This document shows positions 1-9,210 of a DNA stretch of 64,000 bases, in pieces; the stretch's first letter is position 1, and the number at the start of each line of letters is the position of its first letter. The position numbers were made by a program, and so were the translations under genes. The DNA is taken from positions 62,001-126,000 of the forward strand of contig JAFQOW010000009.1 of assembly GCA_017412055.1 (NCBI GenBank), in the 5' to 3' direction. The stretch comes from Lachnospiraceae bacterium (GTDB lineage: Bacteria; Bacillota; Clostridia; Lachnospirales; Lachnospiraceae). The notes below the pieces were generated by a model. That model made no database searches and was not told the DNA's origin. It saw nothing but the letters and a program-made list of their open reading frames with translations.

Positions 1-1560
1 GAAGAATTGAATGAATATGTAAAAAGCATAGCACCAGAGCTTACTATAAGAGTGTGTGCTACAACTTCAGGGGTGGACTATTTTTACAGAGATAATGAAG
101 CGCATATAGCATCTTTAAAAGAATCAGTTGATAATGAGTTAAATTGTTTTATTGAAAATGCTGTGACATATATAGTTGCATATGGTATTATTTTTGCAAT
201 CATGTGGTTACTTTTAGTTTCTAAGATAAACAGAAAAGTAAATGAAAATACTACACGTACCAGTGTAGAAAAGTTCAATACAGAGCTTATGTTTATATTA
301 GCAGGTGCTTCAGCAGCATATTTAATATATTCTATTTATTATTTTAGTCATATTATATATTATACAAGTGATGAGAACATAGACTTTTTACATATTAGTG
401 CTTGGGCTCAGGTTACTATATGCGCAGCGATTTTTAGTATAATGGTAGCTGTTTATATTAAGAAGCTATACAGAGGATGTGTAATTAAGGATAGTGCATT
501 AGTTAGAATTGGAAAATATATTATTAATGTAATCAAGGAAACATATGAGCGCGAAAAATACGGAAGTGACAAAGATATAAAGAGATGTTATGTCCGAAAG
601 CTTTGGGTGGATGTGATAATTACCATAGTAGTTTTCGTCTTGGTACCGTTTTGTATGTTTAATATGGGTGAAATTAGGTATATAGGCTTTGGTTTGATAG
701 TATTTTATATTTTCTATATATATCATAGTATTAAAGAGTACAAATATCTTAGACTTTTTAATAAGGTGAATTTAAACATTGATTATATATATAATGGAAT
801 GTATGAATATGTAGACAAAGAGGATGCCAGTGAGATTATGATGAAGCTTGTAAATCTGTCACAGGGCTTTAAGAATTCTGTCGCTAAGCAGATAGAGGCT
901 GAAAAGCTTCAGATTGAGCTTATCACAAATGTATCCCATGACTTAAAGACACCGCTTACTTCTATAATAAGCTACGTGGATTTATTATCAAAAGAAGAAT
1001 TACCTGCTGTGGCGGCAGATTATGTGAAGATATTGGTAAATAAATCTGACAGGCTTAAATCTATAGTGGCAGATGTGTTTGATTTGGCAAAGGCAGCCAG
1101 TGGAGAGGAAATTGAGCTTGAAAGTCTGGATGGAATGATCCTTATAAATCAGGTGCTTTCGGATATGGGAGATGCTATAGCAGAGTCTGGACGAGAGATA
1201 AAGCTTAAATCAGATGTTGAGGCTGCACCGATTACCGGCAATGGACAGAAGCTTTATAGAGTATTCCAAAATGTTATAGGAAACGCACTTAAGTACTCTA
1301 TGCCAGGAACACGAATATTTATAAATACCAGTATGTTTGGAAATGAATTTGTATTTATCATAAAGAATGTATCTGAATTTGAGATAGACTTTACTGAGGA
1401 AGAGATTCTTTCTAGATTTGTAAGAGGTGATAAGGCAAGACATTCAGAGGGTAATGGTTTAGGCTTATCTATAGCAAAGAGCTTTACAGAGCAATGTGGT
1501 GGTAGCTTTGGAGTAAGTATTGATGATGATATGTTTAAGGTTATCATAAAACTGAGATAA
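1..1560 (+). CDS. Sensor histidine kinase, 5'-partial
   Basis: The reading frame is open to the left edge, so the true start lies outside the window; an in-frame TTG at 7 and ATG-rich codons nearby have no convincing ribosome site. About five hydrophobic segments (roughly residues 45-70, 92-115, 130-150, 203-222 and 226-245) are followed by a HisKA dimerisation region with the H-box NVSHDLKTPLTS (His near residue 311 of the visible part) and a HATPase domain with N-box VFQNVIGNAL and G-box GNGLGLSIAKS. It should autophosphorylate on the H-box His and pass phosphate to a response regulator that would lie upstream, outside the window. The many membrane segments without a large external loop suggest sensing within or at the membrane; the ligand is unknown. 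It ends just before a convergent terminator. Confidence 0.9.
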   Translation, partial: EELNEYVKSIAPELTIRVCATTSGVDYFYRDNEAHIASLKESVDNELNCFIENAVTYIVAYGIIFAIMWLLLVSKINRKVNENTTRTSVEKFNTELMFILAGASAAYLIYSIYYFSHIIYYTSDENIDFLHISAWAQVTICAAIFSIMVAVYIKKLYRGCVIKDSALVRIGKYIINVIKETYEREKYGSDKDIKRCYVRKLWVDVIITIVVFVLVPFCMFNMGEIRYIGFGLIVFYIFYIYHSIKEYKYLRLFNKVNLNIDYIYNGMYEYVDKEDASEIMMKLVNLSQGFKNSVAKQIEAEKLQIELITNVSHDLKTPLTSIISYVDLLSKEELPAVAADYVKILVNKSDRLKSIVADVFDLAKAASGEEIELESLDGMILINQVLSDMGDAIAESGREIKLKSDVEAAPITGNGQKLYRVFQNVIGNALKYSMPGTRIFINTSMFGNEFVFIIKNVSEFEIDFTEEEILSRFVRGDKARHSEGNGLGLSIAKSFTEQCGGSFGVSIDDDMFKVIIKLR

Positions 1561-1632
1561 AGCAGCATGATAAAAATCTCCTAAATATAAAAAAACTTGC
1601 TTACGATTTTCAGCCTGTTGTAGTAAGTTAAC

Positions 1633-1667
1633 AAAAAAGCTAAGGGACTAGAGCCCTTAGCTTTTTT
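1633..1667. terminator. Bidirectional terminator between kinase and AP2 gene
   Basis: A 14-bp stem AAAAAAGCTAAGGG / CCCTTAGCTTTTTT with a 7-nt loop has A-run and T-run flanks, so it can end transcription from both sides. The last codons of the - strand AP2 gene lie inside the hairpin. Confidence 0.85.
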
Positions 1668-2437
1668 GATATTTTTATTTGGTCGTAAATTTCAAGATAT
1701 TCCTTTGTATCAAGAGAGTCAATGTAGTTTTTTTGATATTCTATAGTGAATCCATTTTCGTAAAGGGTGTCGATAGCTTTATTGTAGGCAACGGCAGCTT
1801 CTATATCTGTTTTATATCTTCCTATTATAAAGTCGCCATTAATGTGAATTTTAGCCACAAAAATTTGAAGATTATTCTTGTTTTCTTTAGTTACACCGTT
1901 ATAGCGGTTGATAATCTTTATATTTTGGTATCTGTAATCAGTATTATCATTATTTATAAATAGGTAGTCTTTTCCAGGCACAGCAAAGTTTTTTATACCA
2001 TAGCGATTTAGGATGTTAAGCTGCATACCGTAATCAGCCACAAAAAGATGACCTCCACGTCGCATGATTTTGTGAGTTGAATAGAAGAATAAATCGTCTA
2101 CATCAAACTTAAGAGGCGCATAGGGATCGTTGTCTAAGTAATATTCAAAGTACTTAGGGAATAGATAAATAGGATTTTTAAAGTAAATTCCATTATCTTT
2201 ATAATTAATAAGCACAACCCATTTCTCAAAATTTATAATGCGTTTCTTCTTATTATAATCTGTTATCAAAATTTTTTTCTTGGAATTCATTATATCATTT
2301 GCCTCAAGGTATGCTTTATGAGCTTCCTTCTCTGTGGCAAAGCTTCCTAGACTTATATGCTTGCTTTTGCAAGTAAATGAGGAACGATAATAAATAGTTC
2401 CATCTTTTTTCTTTGCAGAATACACTCCTGGGTACAT
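1640..2437 (-). CDS. Double AP2-like DNA-binding protein with HNH-like remnant
   Basis: 265 residues. The N-terminus (about 3-47, starting YPGVYSAKKKDG and ending EKEAHKAYLEA) has the AP2/ERF-like layout of strands followed by an amphipathic helix, and a second copy lies at about 178-226 (YNGVTKEN to DIEAAVAYNKAID). Just before the second copy, YLFINNDNTDYRYQNIKII resembles the end of an HNH endonuclease core (N..D.R..N), but the catalytic His is not evident. AP2-HNH proteins are typically homing endonucleases; here two DNA-binding domains remain without a clear nuclease, so a DNA-binding role is inferred. The ATG at 2437 has AGGAG seven bases upstream. It is monocistronic and convergent with the upstream kinase. 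Function otherwise unknown. Confidence 0.75.
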   Translation of the reverse strand: MYPGVYSAKKKDGTIYYRSSFTCKSKHISLGSFATEKEAHKAYLEANDIMNSKKKILITDYNKKKRIINFEKWVVLINYKDNGIYFKNPIYLFPKYFEYYLDNDPYAPLKFDVDDLFFYSTHKIMRRGGHLFVADYGMQLNILNRYGIKNFAVPGKDYLFINNDNTDYRYQNIKIINRYNGVTKENKNNLQIFVAKIHINGDFIIGRYKTDIEAAVAYNKAIDTLYENGFTIEYQKNYIDSLDTKEYLEIYDQIKISKKLRALVP

Positions 2438-2669
2438 AATATGGCTCCTATTTTACGAAAATTCATACACTAAATATGATTTTACCACGAAAATGAAAAA
2501 ATTAGAAGAAAAAAGTTAATAAGGGTCACTTTAGTATGCGAAGCACATTGTGGTAATAATGCACAAAATATGAATAGATTTAAGTGCATATTTGTAGGAA
2601 TATACAAATACCTCACTTTTATTTGCTAAAATGTGGATGTTAAATACTCCCAAAATTGCACAAGAGCTG

Positions 2670-2699
2670 TTGACACTTAACAAAAAAATCCAATATAAT
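2670..2699 (+). promoter_or_regulatory. Consensus sigma-A promoter for the cell-wall hydrolase
   Basis: TTGACA (2670-2675), an 18-nt spacer and TATAAT (2694-2699) match the vegetative consensus perfectly. A dyad TATTTGTA/TACAAATA sits about 60 bp upstream (about 2589-2611) and may be an operator. The rest of the 2438-2794 gap holds nothing else recognised. Confidence 0.85.
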
Positions 2700-2794
2700 G
2701 TCCGTGTTAATCTTGAAACCGAAGGTCGCAATTAAACAAAGCTTGAAAGGAAATAAACAATAATGTGCTTTGTTTAAGGAGAAAGGAGAAACAA

Positions 2795-3550
2795 ATGGAT
2801 TACATTGGAAAAATAAAAACCATTGCAAGTGGCGCAGTAATAGCTATGGTAGCTTGCGTGGCAGTTACATTAACTTCATCTGATAAGGCAGTTACAGGTA
2901 CACAGAATGTAACAACTGTTACAGAGGAAACATCATCTGATGATGGAAGTGCCCCCGGGTCATACTTATCAAATGTAAATACTAATTTTGTGCAGTCAGC
3001 AACAATTGCTTTTGATTGCAAGGATGAAACAGAAAAAGAAACACAGATTTTAGCAGAAGTTGAAACTAAGGAAGAGGTCGTAGTAGGACAGCCAGAAACT
3101 GAGCCAGAAACAGAAGTACAGACTGAGAAGCAGGAAGTAGAAGAGTCTACAGAGCCAGAGTTCGTATTAGATTTTTCTGAGGAAGACTACAAGGTATTAT
3201 GTACTATAGTTGAAGCGGAAGCTGGAGATCAGGATGCAAAGGGAAGAATTCTCGTAGCTAATGTTATCATTAATAGAGTTAAAAAAGAAGGCAAGTTTGG
3301 CAATACAATTAAAGAGGTTGTATTTGCTAATAATGGTAAGACATATCAGTTTTCGCCTACTAAGCCAGGTGGAAGATACTACAAGGTTACAGCAGATGAG
3401 CTTACTATTGAGTGCGTAGATAGAGCACTTCGCGGTGAAGATTATTCAGAAGGAGCGCTTTACTTCTGTATGAAGACATCACCAAATAGTTGGTTCAATA
3501 CAAGCCTTCAGTTCTTGTTTAAGCATCAGGATCATTATTTTTATAAATAG
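2795..3550 (+). CDS. SleB-like cell wall hydrolase (Hydrolase_2 domain)
   Basis: 251 residues. The start is the ATG at 2795, behind AAGGAGAAAGGAG; an in-frame GTG at 2765 would add ten residues but lacks such a site. An N-terminal signal/anchor (about 6-27, AIAMVACVAVTL type) is followed by a Glu/Thr-rich linker of about 100 residues and a C-terminal Hydrolase_2 domain (about 133-251: VLCTIVEAEAGDQDAKG, ANVIINRVKK, ALYFCMKTSPNSWF). This is the fold of SleB/CwlJ lytic enzymes that cut peptidoglycan, with the Glu of EAEAG as probable catalytic residue. The acidic linker would span the wall. Exported or membrane-anchored; a role in wall turnover or spore cortex breakdown is possible but not shown. 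It has its own strong promoter and terminator. Confidence 0.88.
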   Translation: MDYIGKIKTIASGAVIAMVACVAVTLTSSDKAVTGTQNVTTVTEETSSDDGSAPGSYLSNVNTNFVQSATIAFDCKDETEKETQILAEVETKEEVVVGQPETEPETEVQTEKQEVEESTEPEFVLDFSEEDYKVLCTIVEAEAGDQDAKGRILVANVIINRVKKEGKFGNTIKEVVFANNGKTYQFSPTKPGGRYYKVTADELTIECVDRALRGEDYSEGALYFCMKTSPNSWFNTSLQFLFKHQDHYFYK

Positions 3551-3557
3551 ATTAACG

Positions 3558-3588
3558 TAAAACGCTCAAAATTTCTTGAGCGTTTTTT
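3558..3588 (+). terminator. Terminator of the cell-wall hydrolase gene
   Basis: Stem AAACGCTCAA / TTGAGCGTTT followed by a T-run. It abuts the left tip of the giant palindrome. Confidence 0.85.
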
Positions 3589-4254
3589 TATACGAAACTT
3601 CCCACCATAATATATAGTCATAATTTTCATTATCCGAACCTTCATAAATGTTCATAAGGATTTTCTGCTCAAAATATTAAAACTGCGTACGAAGTATCCA
3701 TCTATTTTTTAACGCCTCTTGAGGGTTCCGATGATTTGCTTATATGCCCCACTTGATACTAAGGCTGTGTGTATTTCCGTTAAAAACACAACTTAGCTAG
3801 TGGTGTTCACAGGACATGGACAACGTTTCGATTTTCTATTTTCAGCATCCCGCATCAAAGAATGCTTATTATCCACCTGCCTACATAACTCATCAGCTTG
3901 GCCGATTAACTCTCGCGTAGCGAGAGTAGCCAAGCTTCTTCAAACAGTATTTCGGCAGGTGGGCATTATCTTTGACGCGGGATGTTGAAAACTTAACGAA
4001 AATCTGCAAGTGTTGTCCATTGCCCTGCGAACAACACCTAGCTAAATGTTGTGTTTTATCGGAAATATCACACAGTAATAAACTTGTATCAAGGGGGCAT
4101 TTAGCAAATCACGGGTTCATCAAAACAGCGTTGAAAAGTAGATGAATATTCGTAGCAGTATTTCATAACTTGCAAGCAGAAAATCATACTAGTAGCACTT
4201 AAGGTTCGGATAATGAAAATTATGTAATGCATTTTCTGCTTGAAGTTTCGTATA
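3589..4254. repeat. Giant imperfect palindrome (two arms of about 330 bp)
   Basis: The outermost 13 bases TATACGAAACTTC (3589-3601) return as their reverse complement at 4242-4254. A perfect 24-bp block at 3619-3642 pairs with 4201-4224. Further paired blocks run inward (for example 3659-3669 with 4175-4185) to a perfect apex CTCTCGC-GTA-GCGAGAG at 3910-3926. Between blocks the arms differ by substitutions and small indels. No credible protein is encoded; a 62-codon frame at 3800-3988 is a by-product. The element fills the whole gap between the hydrolase terminator and the thrC promoter. It could be a very large structured RNA, a fold-back mobile element or a cruciform; no known family was recognised. 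Confidence 0.85.
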
Positions 4255-4261
4255 AAATCAC

Positions 4262-4290
4262 TTGTATCTGCAAAAAACTTGTGCTATAGT
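4262..4290 (+). promoter_or_regulatory. Promoter of thrC
   Basis: TTGTAT (4262-4267), a 17-nt spacer and TATAGT (4285-4290). It lies just outside the giant palindrome, so thrC need not be transcribed through it. Confidence 0.65.
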
Positions 4291-4337
4291 AATGTTTGAT
4301 TATAAATTCAAGTTTGAGTACGAAAGGAAGGTTAATC

Positions 4338-5822
4338 ATGGAATTAATGTATAAGAGTACTAGAAGTAATGAAACTGCTACAGCTTCAGAGGCTATTTTA
4401 AAGGGTCTTGCAAGTGACGGAGGCTTATTTGTGCCAGTTACTTTGCCAAAGCTTAGCGTAGATATAGATGAATTAAAGGGTATGTCTTATCAGGAAGTGG
4501 CATACTTAGTTATGAAGGAATTCCTTACAGACTTTACAGAGGAAGAATTAAAGAGTTGTATCGCTAAGGCATATGATTCTAAGTTTGATACAGAGGAAAT
4601 CGCTCCTATAGTTAAGGCAGATGGCGCTTATTATCTTGAACTTTTCCACGGTGCAACTATCGCATTTAAGGATATGGCATTATCTATATTGCCACATCTT
4701 CTTACAACATCTGCTAAGAAGAATAATGTAAAGAATGAAATCGTTATTCTTACAGCTACATCAGGTGACACAGGTAAGGCTGCATTGGCAGGCTTCGCTG
4801 ATGTAGAGAATACAAGAATTGTTGTATTTTATCCAAAGGGAGGCGTTAGCCCAATCCAGGAGAAGCAGATGGTTACACAAAAGGGTGCTAACACACATGT
4901 AGTAGGTATCAAGGGTAACTTTGATCAGGCTCAGAGTGGTGTTAAGGCTATCTTTGGAAATAAGGAGCTTGAGAAAGAGCTTGACGCTGCTGGCTTCCAG
5001 TTCTCATCAGCTAACTCTATTAACATTGGCCGTCTTGTACCACAGGTTGTATACTATGTATATTCATATGCTAAGCTTTTAGCTGAGGGCGAAATCGAGA
5101 AGGGCGAGAAGATTAACGTAGTAGTTCCAACAGGTAACTTTGGTAACATTCTTGCTGCATACTATGCTAAGAATATGGGTCTTCCTATTGCTAAGCTTAT
5201 CTGTGCATCAAATGACAACAAGGTATTATATGACTTCTTTGAGACAGGAAGCTATGATAAGAATAGAGAGTTTATCCTTACTACATCACCATCTATGGAT
5301 ATTTTAATCTCAAGCAACCTTGAGAGACTTATCTATAAGATTGCTGGTTGTGATGATGTAAAGAATAAGGAGCTTATGACAGCACTTGTGACAGAAGGTA
5401 AGTATGAGATTACAGAGGATATGAAGGCTGAGCTTAAGGACTTTTACGGAAATTATGCTACAGAGGCCGAGACAGCTGATATTATCAAGGCTATTTACGG
5501 TGATACTGGATACATAATCGACACACATACTGCTGTAGCTGCTAAGGTATACAAGAAGTATAAGGAAGCTACAAAGGATGAGACAAAGTCAGTTATCGCT
5601 TCCACAGCCAGTCCATTTAAGTTTACAAGAAGCGTAATGAACGCTATCGACCCTAAGTATGATGCTATGGGAGATTTTGAGCTTGTAGATGAACTTTCTA
5701 AGATTGGTAATGTGGCAGTTCCAAATGCTATCGAGGAAATCAGAACAGCACCAGTGCTTCATGATACTGTAGTAGAAGTTGACGAGATGACAGATGCAGT
5801 AAAGAAGTTCTTGGGATTATAA
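4338..5822 (+). CDS. thrC: Threonine synthase
   Basis: 494 residues, the usual length for the long bacterial class. The enzyme converts O-phosphohomoserine to threonine with pyridoxal phosphate, the last step of threonine synthesis, in the cytosol. The N-terminal motif YKSTRSN and the block FHGATIAFKDMAL, with the PLP-binding Lys near residue 111, are diagnostic, as are TATSGDTGKAALAGF and VPTGNFGN for phosphate and cofactor binding. The ATG at 4338 is preceded by GAAAGGAAGG; the in-frame upstream extension from 4296 lacks a site. It is monocistronic with its own promoter and terminator, and no other threonine-pathway genes are adjacent. Confidence 0.96.
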   Translation: MELMYKSTRSNETATASEAILKGLASDGGLFVPVTLPKLSVDIDELKGMSYQEVAYLVMKEFLTDFTEEELKSCIAKAYDSKFDTEEIAPIVKADGAYYLELFHGATIAFKDMALSILPHLLTTSAKKNNVKNEIVILTATSGDTGKAALAGFADVENTRIVVFYPKGGVSPIQEKQMVTQKGANTHVVGIKGNFDQAQSGVKAIFGNKELEKELDAAGFQFSSANSINIGRLVPQVVYYVYSYAKLLAEGEIEKGEKINVVVPTGNFGNILAAYYAKNMGLPIAKLICASNDNKVLYDFFETGSYDKNREFILTTSPSMDILISSNLERLIYKIAGCDDVKNKELMTALVTEGKYEITEDMKAELKDFYGNYATEAETADIIKAIYGDTGYIIDTHTAVAAKVYKKYKEATKDETKSVIASTASPFKFTRSVMNAIDPKYDAMGDFELVDELSKIGNVAVPNAIEEIRTAPVLHDTVVEVDEMTDAVKKFLGL

Positions 5823-5847
5823 GAATTGAATTAAACAAAGATACAAT

Positions 5848-5887
5848 AACCGAAGACTTGGAGATTTTCTAGGACTTCGGTTTTTTT
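5848..5887 (+). terminator. Terminator of thrC
   Basis: AACCGAAGAC pairs with GGACTTCGGTT across a 14-nt loop, followed by a T-run. Confidence 0.8.
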
Positions 5888-6010
5888 CATAAGTATTTCA
5901 CGTACTTGTCACATAAGTGAGATAAAGTATGATTGATAAAGATTATGTAGTTAAAAAATGAAAAAGTAAAGATAGATAATCAGTGCAAAAAGAAAGGTAA
6001 GGAGACATCT

Positions 6011-6715
6011 ATGAAAAAAATACTAGTAGTCGATGACGAAGATAAAATCCGTATTATTATAAAAAAGTATGCTGAATTTGAGGGCTATGATATAACTGAA
6101 GCTTCCAACGGAATGGAGGCTATAAAAGCTTGTCAAAGAGAGGATTTTGATTTAATAATCATGGATGTTATGATGCCTGAGCTAGATGGATTTTCAGCGT
6201 GTAAGGAGATAAAGAAGATTAAGGATATTCCAGTTATTATGCTCTCTGCCAGAGGCGAGGAGTATGATAAGATTCACGGATTTGAATCAGGTGTAGATGA
6301 TTATGTGGTTAAGCCATTTTCACCCAAAGAGCTTATGATGAGAGTGAATGTGGTAATTACCAGGAATGCTAGAAATATCCATAATGCTTTGGCAAGTAAT
6401 GGGATAAATGAGCAGGAGCATGATGTGTATAGGTATGAGGGCCTTGAAGTGGACTTTACTAGCAGAATGGTAACAGTAGATGGAATAAATGCAAGTATGA
6501 CACCTAAGGAATACGATTTACTATTTTATATGATAAGAAATAAAGGAATCGCACTCACAAGAGAGAAGCTTATAACAGAGGTGTGGGGATATGACTACTT
6601 TGGAGATGACAGAACCTTGGATACCCATATAAAGCTTCTTAGAGGAAATTTGGGAGAATATAGAAGCTTGGTTACCACACTAAGAGGAGTTGGCTACCGT
6701 TTTGACGGTGTGTAG
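6011..6715 (+). CDS. OmpR/PhoB-family response regulator
   Basis: 234 residues. The receiver domain (1-120) has acidic pocket DDED at 8-11, phospho-acceptor Asp52 in IIMDVMMPELDG, Thr/Ser position MLSAR and Lys101 in VVKPFSP. A winged-helix Trans_reg_C domain follows (about 140-232: MTPKEYDLLFYMIRNKG, VWGYDYFGDDRTLDTHIKLLR). It should bind DNA when phosphorylated by the kinase encoded 27 bp downstream. AAGGTAAGGAG provides the ribosome site. Its targets are not known; its own operon and the following VTC/DUF4956 genes are candidates by position only. Confidence 0.95.
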   Translation: MKKILVVDDEDKIRIIIKKYAEFEGYDITEASNGMEAIKACQREDFDLIIMDVMMPELDGFSACKEIKKIKDIPVIMLSARGEEYDKIHGFESGVDDYVVKPFSPKELMMRVNVVITRNARNIHNALASNGINEQEHDVYRYEGLEVDFTSRMVTVDGINASMTPKEYDLLFYMIRNKGIALTREKLITEVWGYDYFGDDRTLDTHIKLLRGNLGEYRSLVTTLRGVGYRFDGV

Positions 6716-6742
6716 TATGACGGTTTAGAAGGACGATAATTT

Positions 6743-8230
6743 ATGAAACTTAGTATTAAATGGAAAATATTTATATATATGCTTGGTTTTACTGCTGTAT
6801 TGCTGGGACTTTTGTGGCTTTTTCAGACAGTTTATCTTGATGAATTTTACAAAAAGATAAAGACTGATGAATTGGAGGATGCTTGTGAAAGTGTTATAGA
6901 AGTCATAGATGATGAGAATAATAGTACAATTGAGAACACAAAGGCTATAGAAGCTATAGGTGCAAGCTTTGATATATGTATAAGAGTAGTAAATACATAT
7001 GGTACTGATATATATGCTACAGAGCAAAATATGCAATGTAATGTACATAAGCTTAGAAGAGACCAGATTCTTGGCTTGATTGCTGAGGCAAAGCTAAATG
7101 GTGGTTCTTACCGAGCAAGATTAGAAAATAAAAAGCATGATTTCTTTATGACAGATGACAAAGGCGTAACTAATATGGAAAACATATTAGGCAAAGATAA
7201 GTATGAAAATATGCCTAAGATGTCAGATGCAGAGAGTATTATAGCAGTAGATGTGGTAAAGGATGCTACAGGCAGAGAGCTTGTAATTATGATAAACACC
7301 ATAATTACACCTGTAGATGCAACAGTTCATACCCTTAGAATTCAGCTTATTTATATATCCATTATTATGGTGATTTTATCACTTGTTATAGCCATTGTCA
7401 TATCATTGAAGATTTCAAAGCCGATAATAAAGATGAATGATTCGGCAAAGAAGCTTGGTAAGGGCGAGTATGATGTGCATTTTGAGGGTGATGGCTACAA
7501 GGAGATTGCTCAGCTTTCAGAAACACTTAATCAGGCGGCAGTGGAGCTGTCAAAGGCAGAAGGCTTGCAGCGTGAGCTTATAGCAAATGTGTCTCACGAT
7601 TTGAGGACACCACTTACTATGATAACAGCATATTCAGAAGTGATGCGAGATTTGCCAGGTGAAAATACACCAGAAAATGTACAGGTTATTATCGATGAAG
7701 CGAAGCGTCTTACAACCTTGGTAAATGATTTGCTGGATGTATCAAAATTGCAGGCAGGAGTGATGGAGCTAAATGCAAAGCAGTACGATTTGACAGAAAG
7801 TATAGAGTCAGTTTTGACTAGATACTCTAAGTTTTTAGAGCAAAATGGATTTACAGTAGACTTTGAATATGATAGACATATAGTAGTAGAAGCTGATGAA
7901 GATAAAATGTATCAGGTTATTTATAATCTTGTAAATAATGCCATAAATTACACAGGGGATGATAAGAAGATTATCGTACGTCAAAGAGTTAATGGCAGTA
8001 TAGCCCGAATAGAGGTAATCGATTCTGGTGAGGGCATAGCAAAGGAAGAATTGGCTAATGTGTGGGAGCGCTACTATAAGGTAGATAAGAATCATAAGCG
8101 TGCAGTGATGGGCACAGGTCTTGGCTTATCCATAGTTAAAAATGTGTTAAAGCTTCATAGGCTTCAGTTTGGAGTGGAAAGTGAAGTGGGTAAGGGAACC
8201 TGCTTCTGGTTTGAGATACGCATATCATAG
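6743..8230 (+). CDS. Sensor histidine kinase with HAMP domain
   Basis: 495 residues. TM1 is about 9-31. An extracellular loop of about 165 residues follows, then TM2 (about 201-223). A HAMP linker (SLKISKPIIKMNDSAKKLGKGEYDV), a HisKA domain with H-box NVSHDLRTPLTM (His near 284) and a HATPase_c domain with VIYNLVNNAINY and GTGLGLSIVKNV complete the classical layout. It is the cognate kinase of the upstream regulator (27 bp apart, same strand). The external loop contains no recognised sensor fold, so the signal is unknown. Confidence 0.94.
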   Translation: MKLSIKWKIFIYMLGFTAVLLGLLWLFQTVYLDEFYKKIKTDELEDACESVIEVIDDENNSTIENTKAIEAIGASFDICIRVVNTYGTDIYATEQNMQCNVHKLRRDQILGLIAEAKLNGGSYRARLENKKHDFFMTDDKGVTNMENILGKDKYENMPKMSDAESIIAVDVVKDATGRELVIMINTIITPVDATVHTLRIQLIYISIIMVILSLVIAIVISLKISKPIIKMNDSAKKLGKGEYDVHFEGDGYKEIAQLSETLNQAAVELSKAEGLQRELIANVSHDLRTPLTMITAYSEVMRDLPGENTPENVQVIIDEAKRLTTLVNDLLDVSKLQAGVMELNAKQYDLTESIESVLTRYSKFLEQNGFTVDFEYDRHIVVEADEDKMYQVIYNLVNNAINYTGDDKKIIVRQRVNGSIARIEVIDSGEGIAKEELANVWERYYKVDKNHKRAVMGTGLGLSIVKNVLKLHRLQFGVESEVGKGTCFWFEIRIS

Positions 8231-8403
8231 TGGTTATCTATTATAATAGTTAAGTGATAATCAATTTACTGAATCAAACTATATATTAATAAAAAGGTTG
8301 TGAAGAATTTTTGATAAGATACTTCATATAGAAGTTTCATTTACTTCATAAATCTGTCACATTGGAGCATTATTATACGTTCATAAGAGAAAAGGAGGAA
8401 GAG

Positions 8404-9210
8404 ATGGCTATAGAGGTTTTTAGTCGGTATGAAAAAAAGTACCTGCTAGATGAAGAAAAATTTAAATATATACTTGATGCTATGCAGGGAAAAATGATTG
8501 CCGACAAATATAACAAAGATAATAAGCTATATAATATCGCCAACATTTATTATGATACGCCTGATGATGCACTTATAAGAGCGTCCATAGAAAAGCCGGT
8601 ATATAAAGAAAAACTGCGTCTTAGAAGCTATGGTGTGCCAGAGCTGCAGGATAAAGTATTTCTGGAAATAAAAAAGAAGTTTAAAGGTCTTGTAAATAAG
8701 CGAAGAACGAAGCTGGTTCTTGATGAGGCATATAAGCTGACGCTGGATGGAGTGGAGCCTACACTTAAGGATTATATGAATGAGCAGGTTTTAAATGAGA
8801 TAAAATATTTTCTTAAGATTTATAATCTGCAGCCTAAGGTGTATCTGGCATATGACAGAATGGCGTTTTTTGAGGATGGAAATAGTGATTTTAGAGTGAC
8901 CTTTGACACAAATATTCGCTCAAGAAGAGAAGATGTGAGATTGGAAGCTGGCAATCACGGTGAGCTGCTTATTGATAATAATATGTGGCTTATGGAAGTG
9001 AAAAGCAGCGAGGCAGTGCCATTATGGTTTTCTAAGATACTTACAGAGGTAGAGGCGTATCCGACTTCATTTTCCAAGTACGGAAATGAATACAAAAAAT
9101 ATTTAATAAAAAATAATATGATTAAAGGAGATAATAATTTATGTTTACCAATATACTTAAGACAGCAGCAGGTGAAGCAATTCCCACAACAGGAGCTCTT
9201 GCATGCATAG
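8404..9210 (+). CDS. VTC-domain protein (polyphosphate polymerase-like)
   Basis: 268 residues from the ATG at 8404 behind AAAGGAGG; a longer in-frame ATG at 8362 has no site. The VTC fold, a tunnel of basic and acidic residues that in yeast Vtc4 makes polyphosphate from ATP, is indicated by RYEKKYLL, KLRLRSYG, VFLEIKKKFKG..NKRR, AYDRMAFF and WLMEVKSSEAVPLW. Cytosolic polyphosphate or related nucleotide-driven polymerisation is inferred from the family. The gene overlaps the next one by 70 bp; the last ~20 residues (Gln-rich, ending QQELLHA) are encoded inside the overlap and are probably not part of the fold. Confidence 0.88.
   Translation: MAIEVFSRYEKKYLLDEEKFKYILDAMQGKMIADKYNKDNKLYNIANIYYDTPDDALIRASIEKPVYKEKLRLRSYGVPELQDKVFLEIKKKFKGLVNKRRTKLVLDEAYKLTLDGVEPTLKDYMNEQVLNEIKYFLKIYNLQPKVYLAYDRMAFFEDGNSDFRVTFDTNIRSRREDVRLEAGNHGELLIDNNMWLMEVKSSEAVPLWFSKILTEVEAYPTSFSKYGNEYKKYLIKNNMIKGDNNLCLPIYLRQQQVKQFPQQELLHA

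Noticed and set aside
3800-3988. 62-codon reading frame in the giant palindrome
   Set aside because: It spans the apex of the inverted repeat, has no ribosome site and no protein-like composition. It is a by-product of the palindrome.
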